Of a stretch of DNA of 64,000 nucleotides, positions 25,801-36,933 are shown in pieces. Every line of letters starts with the position of its first letter. Within the stretch, counting starts at the first letter, position 1. The stretch lies in NCBI GenBank assembly GCA_021234535.1, contig CM037837.1:7104218-7168217 (forward strand), given 5' to 3'. The position numbers were made by a program, and so were the translations under genes. Origin of the DNA: Stichopus chloronotus (lineage: Eukaryota; Echinodermata; Holothuroidea; Aspidochirotida; Stichopodidae). Below the pieces are notes generated by a model. It searched no databases and was not told where the DNA came from. It was given only the letters and a program-made list of their open reading frames with translations.

Positions 25801-27572
25801 AACACAAGTGTATCACTGTTACCTGCTTGGCAAATCGAGCAGCGTTTCTTTCGGTGAACTTTTCAGCTTGTGAAATGCGATCAAACAGTTCACCACCTTT
25901 CATCAGTTCCATCACCACGAGGAGGGCATCCCCAATCTGGCTGTTGGTGGCGTACTGGACCTTATTTGCATACACATCCTGAATATTCACGACGTGAGCA
26001 TGTGGAATGCACATGAGGTGGAGTTCGACTTCCCTACGGCCCTGGGCATTGTCCCGCAATATTTTTAGAGCATATTCCACTGCAGTGACTTTATGCTGAC
26101 ATCGAAAAACAGGGCCATTTACGCCAGTACCGAGCTTCTGCGACCAATTAACAGTGTAATCATCAAGAATTGAAGATTTCTGAATAAGAAATAGGACATG
26201 CATAAAAACCTATGTAAGTATTGTACATACCACCTTGTTGAGAACCTACATGAAAAGAAGAAGAACGTCATACAGGTAAGTAGAGTAACTGCAAAGTGTG
26301 TGTATAACACTGCACTGGTATCAGTGTTCACAGCAGATTACAGGTCAGAGAAATATGGATGACTATGAAAAGGAGGGTTTTGAGAGTACAAATATTTTGT
26401 GCCATTTCGCACTTTGTTTGAAAACTAGAATGATGACCTGCTCTGTACAGCAGCTACTGTGTGTGAAGAATAGCTCCAAGGTATGTGCTATGACTAAAGT
26501 CAGGTTTAGCCTCCAGACACTGTGTAGTATGAGGTTTCAGCTACCTGTTTCTCTCCTCATCCCTCCTACAAGTCTAACCCTTGCAGACTCAAACGGTATG
26601 GCTTGTGGCCCATGTTTTGTGTGAATAACAGGTAAGGATAACAAGCGTCTTTTCTTTTTCTAGATTTAAAAAAAATGAGACATGAAAAGGGCGGACAGAT
26701 GGATGACTTATATGGTCATCTCCTCAACATGTGACATGCAGTATCTACAATACATTGTAACCACAGATAATACAAGTAGTCCAGCATCCATACTGAAAGA
26801 AGGGACTAGGCTTCAAAGAGAAAAGCAGCAATTTCTTCCTTTCTAATATTATCATCTGGACAAATTTGAAATTCATAAAATTAAAAAAAAAGAAGTAAAT
26901 CAGTCATTTGCCTTGAAGCTAATTAATAAATAGAGTTCACATGGGTGTATGGGTGTAATGAAATTCCCCACAACTCACTGGTGTGGGCATCCACCAGTGC
27001 CTATACTTACAGAAAACGAGGGCAGGCGAGACCTTAGAGGGCACAGTGCTAGAACTGCCTTTGAGGACACACTTAGAGCAAGGCTGAATGTATGCGTTCG
27101 TGAAACAAGGGGTAAGTATATCTATGACGTGAATTGCAGCATCTTGCACACACACTGTACAGTAGTTGAAGCCACATTTGGTTACAGCTACTCAAAATGG
27201 AAAGTTTCAAAGGCAACAACATGTCCACAGATCCATTTGCTATGGAAAATGTATATAACACATGATTACCTGTGTTTGTTGTTACAAGTTTTGTCATTGT
27301 TTATGTATGTTCTACAGTATATACATATTATACTGTACCATCTCCTGCGGTACATTTGTCAACAAATGAAAGAAACCGTTTAGTGAGAGGATGAGATACA
27401 AATAACAACACACAAACCTAGGCAGTAACGAACGCGAGTAAGAAGTATACTGTAGATAAGAAGTACAGTATAGTAAGTATGTTGTAAAAAGTATAGAAGT
27501 ATGGATAAGAAGTATAGATGTATACACTAACCTTTATTTTGACAGGTGACTTGTTCATTGTCTTCATGAAAC
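16733..27572 (-). CDS. MAPKAPK5: MAP kinase-activated protein kinase 5 (MK5/PRAK), complete
   Basis: Eleven minus-strand coding exons join in frame (1395 nt, 464 residues plus stop; human MK5 has 473). It is a Ser/Thr kinase of the MAPKAPK family acting downstream of p38 and the atypical MAPKs ERK3/ERK4, shuttling between nucleus and cytoplasm. Visible features: the N-terminal SILDDYTVNW block, glycine loop LGTGVNGPVF, catalytic Lys in YALKIL, the HRDLKPEN loop, metal-binding DFG in GDFGFAK, activation loop TPHFTPYYVAPQ with the Thr equivalent to human Thr182 and the MK5-type APQ in place of APE, [20 protein letters not shown], and HPWL at the end of the kinase fold. The C-terminal tail keeps the basic nuclear-localisation cluster RKRK and the LLLNFHWNG block matching human LQSFSWNG. 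The first coding exon has only 12 codons and an acceptor just before its Met, so at least one upstream untranslated exon is expected; it was not located. Spacing to HPD and orientation suggest no shared transcription unit. Confidence 0.94.
17432..17542 (-). CDS. MAPKAPK5: MAPKAPK5 exon: C-terminal tail
   Basis: A 111-bp exon after a strong polypyrimidine tract (TTTTTTCTTCTTTGTTAG). It encodes VSNCDPESTHLQELLLNFHW and ends within the codon for Gly of HWNG, aligned with human SFSWNG. Confidence 0.92.
18364..18455 (-). CDS. MAPKAPK5: MAPKAPK5 exon: C-terminal tail
   Basis: A 92-bp exon with acceptor TTTAGTTCCAG. This acceptor was chosen over the next AG (7 bases on) because the latter brings a stop into frame. 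It encodes SLQQPTAKKISGDKTLRKMK and DLLNYCKLSVT, the counterpart of human ALEKLRDVIAQCIL. Confidence 0.85.
18674..18711. repeat. GACA/GATG microsatellite
   Basis: A short GATGGATGGACA then GACAGACAGACAG run in a MAPKAPK5 intron. Confidence 0.8.
18822..18958 (-). CDS. MAPKAPK5: MAPKAPK5 exon: C-terminal tail with NLS
   Basis: A 137-bp exon encoding a helical segment (EVHAAELTSMRRPEMQLYLK) and NNSIIRKRKQSQRR, which matches the human NNPILRKRK nuclear-localisation cluster. The donor is CGAAG then GTATTT; the frame stays open for a short way into the intron. Confidence 0.93.
19279..19399 (-). CDS. MAPKAPK5: MAPKAPK5 exon: end of kinase domain
   Basis: A 121-bp exon encoding LLKVDPMERMTVHQLLLHPW and a tail ending SVFMDK, aligned with human LLKVKPEERLTIEGVLDHPW and its MMDK end. 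Confidence 0.95.
19666..19856 (-). CDS. MAPKAPK5: MAPKAPK5 exon: kinase C-lobe
   Basis: A 191-bp exon (acceptor TTCTCTTACAG, donor AGACG then GTAAGT) encoding [20 protein letters not shown] and HAKDVVR. Human MK5 has Ser-Cys where this protein has Cys-Cys before DMW. Confidence 0.96.
20662..20736 (-). CDS. MAPKAPK5: MAPKAPK5 exon: post-activation-loop insert
   Basis: A 75-bp exon encoding VLEAKRKSQSKNVGL, then KQLDRYTYDK. It corresponds to the MK5-specific segment after APQ (human VLEAQRRHQKEK and following). The middle is diverged, as expected for a surface loop. Confidence 0.93.
21238..21287. repeat. 25-bp tandem duplication
   Basis: Two adjacent copies of an ACGACTTTTATGAAATATCT-type unit in a MAPKAPK5 intron; local and without sign of function. 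Confidence 0.75.
21458..21553 (-). CDS. MAPKAPK5: MAPKAPK5 exon: DFG and activation loop
   Basis: A 96-bp exon (acceptor GGATTTACCTAG, donor CCCAG then GTAAAA) encoding DAVIKLGDFGFAK and the activation loop TPHFTPYYVAPQ. Confidence 0.95.
22954..23358. mobile_element. Second, shorter copy of the 801-bp hAT-like family
   Basis: The left end CAGTGGCAGCAACAAGGGGG matches the right end of 5645-6445 in inverted form. The right end AAAATCCTGGAGCCACC matches that element's inverted left end (AAAATCCTGGTGCCGCC). So this is a roughly 405-bp, reverse-oriented, internally deleted copy in a MAPKAPK5 intron. The flanks CTTACATT and AGTTCATT agree at only 5 of 8 positions, so the target duplication is decayed or the right boundary is a few bases off. 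Confidence 0.65.
23579..23668 (-). CDS. MAPKAPK5: MAPKAPK5 exon: catalytic loop
   Basis: A 90-bp exon encoding IALAVERCHSLNIAHRDLKP, then ENLLLNDVKE. The donor GAA then GTATGG gives the same residue spacing to DAVIKL as in the human protein. Confidence 0.95.
25823..26179 (-). CDS. MAPKAPK5: MAPKAPK5 exon: kinase N-lobe
   Basis: This is a 357-bp phase 0-0 exon between the acceptor TTTCTTATTCAG and the donor AAGCAG then GTAACA. It encodes the glycine loop, the catalytic lysine (YALKILRDN), the alpha-C glutamate region (RREVELHLM), and the hinge VVMELMKGGELFDRIS. Confidence 0.95.
27532..27572 (-). CDS. MAPKAPK5: MAPKAPK5 exon with start codon
   Basis: The acceptor is TTTTCCTTCTGTGATAG, followed by GTTTC and the Met codon at 27567. 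Twelve codons (MKTMNKSPVKIK) run to the donor AAG then GTTAGTG. KIK followed by KSSILDDY in the next exon parallels AIKETSILEEY of the human protein, and the phase matches, supporting this small exon. A second in-frame Met lies three codons downstream. Confidence 0.75.
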
Positions 27573-29950
27573 CTATCACAGAAGGAAAAGACAATCGTAA
27601 ATAAAGAAGAAGTAATCTTTCTTTCTTTGCTATTGTCTCTGCAGCATTTCTGTTGTTGTTCAACTGCGGCTCTTCGTTAAGATCTGCCTCTGCCTTTTGG
27701 GGATCCAAACTAGAATACAAGCATATCAAGCATCAAACTCTTTACCAAGTTCTGCAGTTCTGAAACTGGAATGGGTGTCAACTGATTAAGATCTAAGCCA
27801 TCTTTGTGAGTTCAAATTGTCAAGGTGAAACTGCAGTCAGACTGCACTTAGAAATAATCACAAGTCAGTTTACAAAGATGTATTTAGTCTTCTTAAAGGA
27901 ATATTAAAAGAGGCAAATAGTCATTTGAGACACCACTAACCAGATAATGAAAATGTGTTTCATTTTACATGACTTTTGAGGACCTATCCTGTCGCTGTGA
28001 GTTAAAGGGGAATGACAGGCAAGGAACATGTCTTCTGACATACCTCAGCCATTTCAAACAATTGCCAATCATCTTTTTGAAGTTTTGAGACAGACTTCTT
28101 ATGGGCAAAGTGATATGTCCAAACGTCCTGCTCGACAAATTTTCGAACACTTAGCATACAGTATGAAGAGTGCAGCAACTGTTGTCCTATCCATCCTGCT
28201 GAAGATCTATGTAGTCATTATATCCTACTGAAAAACTATGTTACCTACGTTATCTTCTTTGAAATGCTAAACTTAAAAGAGGCCACACACTGAAACCTTT
28301 TGTACCAAAAGACATGTACAGTGGGCCTTCAGAGTACAGAGACACATCCAGTTCTTTAATAATTTTTTCAGCGGTAGTTGTTGGAGCACACAGTACGTTG
28401 AAGGCCACATATTTCATTTCAGATACAGTATATATATGAACATAAGTTGTTAGTCAAAGACCTGAATTGTATTGTCAGTTGTAATTGACATTTCATTACT
28501 CATTTTACACAGCAGACTGAAGGAGCCACACATTCAAATACAGTCACTGGCCACCCCAAAGTACTGTACATGTTGGGTATTAGGGGTAAGCAAAATAAGC
28601 AATTAATTGGTTCTGCCCTTTAATTCATAGCAAATCGAAATGATGGAGGGAAGCTCACATTACACATCATACAGAGGATTGTGTAAGGATTATGTTTGCC
28701 AAAGGAGTTTTAGACAGACTGGGGGAGGGCTACAGGATGCCAGTGATTGAAGAATTGGAACTGTCTGGAGCAATGAGTACAGTACCTACCCTTAACCACT
28801 TGTATGAGGTTGTACAGACAGTTCCAGTCTTGAATTGCACTGTACGTAGCAAGATGTTTTTTTTTCTTTTTCCTTTTGTCACAAAATTAGACAAGTTTCT
28901 ACATCAAATCTGCAGTTCTACAGTACTTTTGTTCAAAATATCATAACTTATAATTAAACATAACATTCTTCAAATTTCATTTTCATTTAATGCATTTAGT
29001 CTAAAGTTGCAAGTACTGTAATTGGAACAATCATATGACATTCGAGCATGTTTGTCAAGTAGTTTTTCATCAGTTAAATGTACACCATGTATTAACTGCA
29101 AAACAGACTTTTTTTTTTCAGTATACATACTCTGAAGGGAAAATGCATTCACCCAAAACTGAATTAGTGTACTTTACCCCACCCCCCCGCTTATTAACGA
29201 ATGTCTCCTTTTTATTATGTAATATCATTTTTGTTGTTGAATTGCTGAATTGCACAGCATCACAGCTAGTAGCAGTACTGATATTCAGCAACGTCATAAT
29301 AACTACTTATGAGAGAAATATGAAAAGATAATTGCAAGAATTCGATGATTTTTAAAACGAAGTACTGTAAGCAGGGACAATTAACTATTACAGTATGTGA
29401 AAGTTGCGCTACAAGAACATCATTCAGGTCCTTATTGAATATGTATACCTACCTGTATATCTTCTTGCTACAGTATAATTTTACAAGGCTTGAAGTCTAA
29501 ACAGAAACAGATAAAACCAGAATGCAACATAAACAATGCATTGAGGTTTTGATGACTTCCTCACACAACATTTATACTGTTTACCAGAAATGTCTCTTGC
29601 AGACTAAATGTTCTGCACCACTATTGTCTGGCAAAGACAGGTCTTTCCACATCCAGTAGCAGTGGATTCTGCCAGGTTTAAACCCTGCATGGTGACCCCT
29701 TTCCCCTCAACTAAAATCAACTGACTGCACAATAGGAAATTAAACATACCGTACCAGGTACTGTATGAAAACTACTGTATCCATACTTCCTATCCTGAGG
29801 GATATGAAGTTCAGACGATTTCCAGTTTCTAGACTCTGGGACCTGTAGGACATTTGGTCTCCACCATGACTGAGAGGATTCATCAACATAAAATGGTACA
29901 TCATCAACATGCATACCCAAAAATAAAAAGGAACCAAGCTTCCTGACTTA
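27573..29950. other. DNA upstream of MAPKAPK5 coding start
   Basis: No supported exon; it should contain the intron behind the expected 5' untranslated exon. The sequence is unusually dense in TACTGTA/TACAGTA words (for example near 27455, 28570, 28785, 28919, 29363, 29390 and 29775). An open minus-strand block at 27729-27600 (LDPQKAEADLNEEPQLNNNR) looks coding-like but has no evident homologue. Confidence 0.4.
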
Positions 29951-29954
29951 AGAT

Positions 29955-31045
29955 ATCATGACAAAGAAATTTTCAAGATTTGACCTCTGTAGCCTCATCT
30001 GACCTTTGACCTCCACAAAAAACACTGATCTCAATTTACACAATATGGAATATCCACATGTCAAGTAAGTGAATTATCCTTCTTGACATAAATTAGTCAA
30101 GGTTTTAAAAAATTTGACCTCTGGCGACCTCAGATGACCTTTGACATCCACTAAAAATTATAGGGTTATTCTACTTAACAATACATGCTAAGTATCAAAA
30201 GTTTCCATCATTCCCATGTTGAGATAATAGTTAACCAAGTTTTCAGTGTTTGAACTCTGTCCTCTGGTGACCTCAAGTGACCTTTGACTCCCACCAACGC
30301 AATAAGGTTCTTCCACGTGATATAAAGCATTAAAATTCTATAAGTATCAAAATCTTCATTACCTTTGACCTCCTCAAAAAACAATGAGGCCTTTCTACTT
30401 GACATAACACATCCACATGCTAAGTATTAAAATTCCAAATGATTTCTATCTTGGTACTTCCTGTTAACAAAAATTCCAGTGCCTGACCTCTGATGACCTT
30501 TGACCTCCACCAAAATCAGTGTAATTCTTCTACTTGATATGACACATTTACATGTGAAGTATCAGAAGTTAAAATGCTACCTACCTTCAGACAGTACATT
30601 AACAAAGAAAGTTTGAGTGTGTGGCCTCTGGTGACCTCAGATGACTTTTGACCTCCACCAAAACAGTAGAGTTCTTCCACTTGATGTAAAATATTCACAA
30701 GCTTTGCATTACAACTTGAAATGATTCCTACATTTTGAGATATCATGTTAACAAAATTTTTAGTGTTTGACCACTGGTGACATCAGATGACCTTTGGCCT
30801 TCACCAAAAACTATATAGTTTTCTGCTAAATATAATGCATTCACACACTAAGTATCAAATTTGAAATGATTCCTATTTTTCAATATAGTGTTAACAAAAT
30901 TTTCAGTGTTTGACCACTGGTGACCGCAGATGAGTTTTGAACTCCACTTCAAGTGCATAGGATTCTTCTACTTGATATGGGGCATCTACAGTACATATCA
31001 AGTATGAGAACTCTTGGAATTACCTTTCTCCAGATACCATGTCAA
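29955..31045. repeat. Diverged tandem repeat array with AGGTCA-type direct repeats
   Basis: About eight units of roughly 120-145 bp. Each has TGACCTCTGGTGACCTCAGA followed by TGACCTTTGACCTCCACC, then AAAA, a CTACTTGATATAA-like segment, TAAGTATCAAAA and GTTAACAAAATTTTCAGTGT. Clear cores are at 30000-30014, 30135, 30278, 30361, 30494-30508, 30640, 30788 and 30930. Read on the minus strand the best core is AGGTCAAAGGTCA, a perfect DR1 nuclear-receptor site. Units are diverged, so the array is old. Confidence 0.85.
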
Positions 31046-32660
31046 CAAGCTACACTAAGCATCACAAAACACACACGTGCAATCACCTCCGCATAGGTTT
31101 CTCTTTTCATCAAAACCAAAAAACGTTCAATTGACAATACTGATCATTGCACTGGGCATGTCATGACCCAAAATATTAATTGCATTATAATTATGAAGTG
31201 CTAACTTGTCAACACCTCACAAAATTGTCAGCCCAGAGTGAGTGACATCATTTCATCCAGTGATCGGCTCACACATTGCAACTACTGTACTTCAGTTTCT
31301 CAGTCTACTGTATTTAACTTGTGCAAACCACTTACTGCACAGTTTCCAGAGCTACTGCACTGTAGCGAATGATGGTCAGAAGCAAATTACAAAATTTTTA
31401 AAGACATGTCAGTTTCAGAATAAAGGATGATGATGAATGCTTCTACTTTCTATGAGGGTGGCACGAACGTAGATTACCGCTTCCATTTCCAGGTGGACAA
31501 CACCTGTGTATGCCATAAATGTATTTTACACGCTGAATTTTATGTGAAATGAATCAGAAAATGAAAGAACAACAGATACTAAAAACAGGAAGAAGACAAT
31601 GCAGACTAATTTGCTTGATGTCACTCTTACAACCATAGAAAGGGTCAACTACATATTGAAACCAGGACACTATGGAATACAGGTCGTTGACATCTAGACC
31701 ACTCACCTCAGTCAAGTTGGGGGTTACTTGTAGCTGGATAAAGTGGGGTTGACATTATTTTTGGAGAGACCTAATCTTCACCACTTGTGTACGATTATGG
31801 GTCAAGTGTTGGTGTTTACAATGACAATTAGAAGGCTCTCTGGGTGGAAGCAGAGGTTCCCATCATCAGTATGGATCAATTACTTACATTAAATTGGCAC
31901 TAAATGCTTTCTGCTTTACAGTAAATGGTTATCAGTTGAAGAATAAATGTGGTAAAAAAAAAAAAAGCATCAAAATGCTGATCACCCTAAGTAGACTTTC
32001 TTCAATTTTTTTTTTTTTTTCAATTTTCAAAGAAGATCACTTTTGTCTGGCATTGTTATTTCCAACACCAGGAACCACCTACCAGTTCATTGTAAAGGTA
32101 CTTGCAACTTCAAACTATCAACTCCCAGGACTAAAGAGGCCCACTTAGCAAAATTACAACAGACACATTATTCAACCTTTCAGTACTAACCACCACCTGT
32201 TGTTAGACTGGGGCCTGGGGATGATTTTATTAAATTAATAATGATAACAGAGCTGAAAATTGTTTTCTTGATGAATTTTTAAAAATCTACAACAAGCACT
32301 GCCCGTACAGAGGCTTATTTGTAGTGTATTCATAGATTCCTAAAAATCGGAACCAGGTTATTTGTTCTCAGACCCATCAGGCATCCGGGTGGCCGAGTGT
32401 ATCATTAACATTGGCATTTCTAAAGTACCATACAGTACATCACATTTGTGAGGAGAAGTCTTACAAGTGTGCTACCGTACATACATCCTCTTACACCTAC
32501 AGTACTCATCAACGGGACCACCCATTCTTCCCTAGGAACAAAAGAATATTCCATTTTTCAATACTGCTTTAGGTGAAATTCAGCGATCTGACAAGGTGCG
32601 TTCAAACAGCGGTTCTGCTGGGGTACTTGTCAGCTAGTATTGTACTCTTCAGTCTGTCTC

Positions 32661-32870
32661 TCATACTTTTGCTCAACCATTTATAAAACAGTATCTCACA
32701 TCCTTAATATTATACTGACAACTGGTACTTTTCCTAATGCTGCTAAATGTGCTAGAGTTACTCCAATTTCTAAATCAGTCCCTCCTGAAAATGTTTCTTA
32801 AATTACAAACCTGTCCCTACCCCTTTGTCTATGGCGCTCAAAAAACTCATTGTGGCTTTCCTTAATTATG
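32661..32870 (+). pseudogene. LINE-type reverse transcriptase remnant
   Basis: Plus-strand translation gives LTTGTFPNAAKCARVTPISK, the conserved segment of non-LTR reverse transcriptases (typically TG-FP-WK-A-V-PI-K). After a stop and a one-base frame change it continues NYKPVPTPLSMALKKLI, matching the NYRPIS...K.LE block. It is a short, broken piece and cannot be functional. Confidence 0.72.
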
Positions 32871-34684
32871 AATAATAGTATTCTTTGCAGCAATCAGATG
32901 TCATAGATTTTATCACACCTGGATTCAATGTAAACAAACGTCCACATTGAATGTCAAGGTGCGGGATTGCGTGGATCCTGCAATTGTTTCCTCAATCCCA
33001 CACAAAGTTAACTCTTAAGCAGGGAAAAACTTGCACCCTTTTCTACAGTTGAAGTTGTAACTACACGCATTAAACTCCAATAGAATCTTTCACCGAGTGA
33101 CAACTCTATCCTTGATTTTGAAAATCCCTCCCAAAAACTTCGTTAGAAAGGGATTTCCCTCCCAAGTTCAATTCCTTACCACTGACTGGAGATCATATTC
33201 AACCTGCAGTACCTAGAGACAGGTGTCCCCCCCCCCCCTTGGGTCTATCCCAGGGCCTTGCTGTAGATAGTTCTTGTTAATATGATCTCTTGAACTGTTC
33301 TTGTAAATTAAAATTCTTCCTCTTTGCAGTAAAGAAAACTGTAACATTATGTTTAAGACATCAAAATTTGAAGAAAAATGAGTCCATCTGAAGCAATAAA
33401 TGGGTTCAGTGCAAGTAAAGTAACTCTCAGTGTTAAAAGGACAAATTTCCTTATATTCTGCACTATCCATTGAATAAGAACTTACAAAAGAACGACACTA
33501 AATACTTTTCAAATTAATGAATTAAACAGCATCAAAATTTTAAGAGTACTGTAGTTCTTGATCCATACTTGAGCTGGAAACCTTATTTAAGATTGCCATA
33601 AATATTGCTATCTTATACAAGAAGGCTTTATGTTCCCAAAATTTAACAATACTTTTACTGCTATCTTATTCTTTAATCAACCTCCTACGGTATCTTGCAA
33701 TATTCTCTAAGGAAATGAACAAATTGCAGACAAACATTTGAATAGATTACTGTAGTTCTGCTTCAGAAAAAGTTTATTAAAATAACAGACTAGTCTAATT
33801 ACTGTACCCACACAGCATCTATTATTACACACTCAAAGTGTACCTAGTCTAGAAAAGTATGTTTTAGAGGTCTTATTCACCCAACTACCATCTTCATGGC
33901 TTGTTTCATTGCTGAGATACAAATGTTGAAAGATATTCACTTAATTTAGAACAGTACTGTAAATTGGGCAACACTTTAGGATGTCCTTCTTGCACAAGTC
34001 AAATTAACTGCCCTTTGTTTTCTTTGAAAGTAAAATGTTTATATAACCTAACCTTGAAAAGTTTTAACTTTTCTTTGCATAGCATGTTGTATGGAGAGAG
34101 CTTGTGTATACCAAAAGAGACAGACGGTGATCACATTTTTTGACAAGGTGAAATGGCTTTCAGAGGTGGGAGGTGGGGGAATGGGGTGCAGAAAGGAATT
34201 TGAGTTATACAAGAATGACATCACAATTTATTGCACAATCTGTCATTTTAGTTGGAGTGAATAAACTTCAACACTTAATAGTTTGGCTGGGTAATGTCCT
34301 GTGAAGAGTTAGACCACTGGGGCTTCAGCTGGGTACCTTTGTCTTCATTTTTTTTTTTTCAATGGCCTACTTCAATCTGTTTTTGAGCCTTTTTACTTTA
34401 AATTGCTATCATGACAATCGCTGCAAAATGCTCTCTTGTACTGTTCTTGTTGATTTTTTACGTTTACCTATTAAGTAAACGGTCAGTATGGTTTGCTGGT
34501 GGCACAATTTGGGCCACCCTTGGTTACAAACATAAACAATAAACCAACTTTGTCCTCCTTTTGTAAATCACTTGAAAACATCTCTAATTAACGAAAAAGT
34601 TTCTTCAAGGGAAGGGAGTACATAACTATTGACTACTTCTCTGCTCTCCCATTTTTTATCTTGTCACTCTTGTCTGTGAATGGT

Positions 34685-34760
34685 GTTGTGTTTTATTCAC
34701 TCCTTATGGTTTGTGTTTTATTCACCCCTTATGGTTTGTGTTTTTTTCACTCCTTCTGTG
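34685..34760. repeat. Three-copy tandem repeat, about 27 bp unit
   Basis: The unit TGTTTTATTCACTCCTTATG is present three times with few changes. Confidence 0.8.
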
Positions 34761-36617
34761 GGAGGGGCATACCTGAAATTGATGTTATTCACTTCAATTT
34801 TTGCCATTGTTTGAATGGGGGATCTTTTTGAACACGTGACAATCTCTTCAATTATCAAGAATCTTGGGTCATGATACTGTATTTCTTCTTGTATCACTTT
34901 TTTGCATTTTTGCCTGAAATTTGAATGCAGGTTCCTGTAAGACCAAAGTACCATGGCTTCTCTCCCACTACCACACCGTGCGTTACGTACAGTAATTGCA
35001 TGGACAGCTACTACCTCAGCTGCCCATGAACAAAATAGTTCCCACCTAAATGCAATTAAAACATGGCTAATGTAAGTAATATTGGGAAAACAAGTTACTT
35101 AAAACCAAAGCAATGCAGACAGAACAGCATAACATCTGAGCCGAAGAACGTACATCCCATATAAACATCAAAGCATGACCATACTTAGAGTACATCCATG
35201 TGGGGTACAGTGTGCTAAGCAAGTGGTTATGGGTACAGTATCATCATGTACAGTATCATCCAGTCAGACTCTTTCACAGCAATGTCAATTAGACAATGGT
35301 CATATCTTATATCAATATTAGGAGGATTTTTGACACAAAACCACAATGAGAGCAGTAGAAGATTGACATTTAAACAATTGGTACAGAAATGGCCATACCA
35401 ACTTTTCTAACCTGTCCACCATAGATCAGCAAATTTTGCGAGGCAGAGTGTTTCATTTCACCAGATTCGTCCATGGAAACATGATGCAGGCATAATGTGT
35501 TGTGTTAGAGCATTTCTATTTCCTTGTATGTACAGCCTACTGAACATGTGTAGCACCTGAGGCTAATAAACAACAGTAGACAGCTACAAAATTGCATTTC
35601 ATCACTGTGCTTACATATGATTAACAAAAATACAAACAGTCTCTTCTATCATCTCTTTACTTTTAGGGTGTGTGCCACCATCCACAAATTGGGTTGGTTG
35701 GATACTGTGCAACTTATACGTTACAACCTTGTTCACTGCCTGTGTTGTCAGTGATGTTCAGTATTACTGTACATTACAACATACCACCTGTTTGCAAACT
35801 TATTGTTTCTTTGATATATATGTTTACAGTAACTTAGAACTTGGGAAATTAGGGGATCACTGTACAAGCCTAACACATTTGACATCTTGGCATTCTTGCC
35901 AAGATTTTAAGATCATCCATGGCCTGCAAATAACATTGTTGCGAGGAGTATCAGTGTATACCAACGATGTGCGTAGGCCTAGTGACATACCATGAAGCAC
36001 TCTGCACTTCCGCCGGTGCAGGTTCGCGGAAACGAGTCATGACTTCATGATTAGTTGCAACTAAAGATTGACCCTCAGCTTCCTTTGTAGAACTACTCTA
36101 GATAAAGGACTAGCCTAGGCCTAACGTAATGTTTACATGTGACTTGTGAGTGAACAGAAATTACATTAGCTTTGGCTAGTTGAACTGTCCTACCTTTGGC
36201 CTACAAAGAGTTGAGCGTCCATGACTGCAGTATGACATAGGCCTACATGTGTATAACTGAAAGACAAGAGGAACTTACAAACTTGACTGAACTGACGTGA
36301 GAGCTACGAACATCAGTGTCGGAGGATCAAAAATACTAATACCGCTCCTCATCAGCATAGATCTGTACTTACCAAGATGACATCTAGCCTACGAACGAAC
36401 CATTCCTAACGTAAAGTGATAGGTCTAGTCGATTCCTGCGGTTTGAGTTCGCAAAGTTCATATGGTGTGATACACAACGTGAACATACGACGTCTCTGAC
36501 GGAAAATATTGATTGCGTAATCGTGTTTACAACTGTTCAGCGCTATTAATACCGTGGGGTGTACAAGACACTGAGGTAAATATATACTACCTCAATGGTA
36601 CAAGACCATGCAGCTGT

Positions 36618-36658
36618 AGTTCGATAGTAGTTCGATGATAGTTCGATCCATGTTCGAT
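36618..36658. repeat. Four GTTCGAT motifs in 41 bp
   Basis: AGTTCGAT occurs at 36618, 36629 and 36640 (11-bp spacing), and TGTTCGAT at 36651. The regular spacing of about one helical turn resembles a small binding-site cluster, but a decayed minisatellite is equally possible. Confidence 0.6.
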
Positions 36659-36713
36659 TGACTGAGTCTATTTATAGTGCATGGAATTTGGTAATGCTAG
36701 TTCCTTTGAAATA

Positions 36714-36933
36714 CAGGCCCATATCCAGGGAGGGAGAGGGGGCAAGGGGGTCCGTCCGAACCACCCACCCCCCCTTTTCAACAAGATTTTTAGTTCCGTT
36801 TTAAGCCTATGATAGGAGGCCTACGTTAGCAACATATGTAATGAGTTTTAATTTGTTGATCATAATTGTCGGGTAAAATGTTCCACTTGTGGTAAACTGG
36901 ACCCCTCCACTGAAAAATCTTCATACAGGCCTG
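36714..36933. mobile_element. Short inverted-repeat element (MITE-like), copy 1
   Basis: It aligns along its whole length with 42507-42695, including TTGTCGGGTAAAATGTTC. The left end CAGGCCCATATCC and the inverted right end CAGGCCTGTATGA form short imperfect inverted repeats. No clear target duplication flanks this copy. Confidence 0.6.

Larger units (their letters stand above)
31050..36700. other. Intergenic or 5' leader DNA between the repeat array and 36.7 kb
   Basis: Apart from the LINE remnant (32661-32870) and a three-copy tandem repeat at 34685-34760, no exons were supported. The stretch 36000-36660 is less AT-rich, holds several CpG and a GTTCGAT cluster, and is a possible promoter region for MAPKAPK5, but nothing in the sequence proves this. 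Confidence 0.3.

Noticed and set aside
27017..27115. Plus-strand block with acceptor CTTACAG and donor GGG then GTAAGT (ENEGRRDLRGHSARTAFEDT)
   Set aside because: It looks like an exon but stands alone inside the upstream part of MAPKAPK5 with no partner exons or recognised domain.
28692..28946. Plus-strand 84-codon frame (GVLDRLGEGYRMPVIEELEL)
   Set aside because: Coding-like composition, but no splice partners, domain or homologue that I can name.
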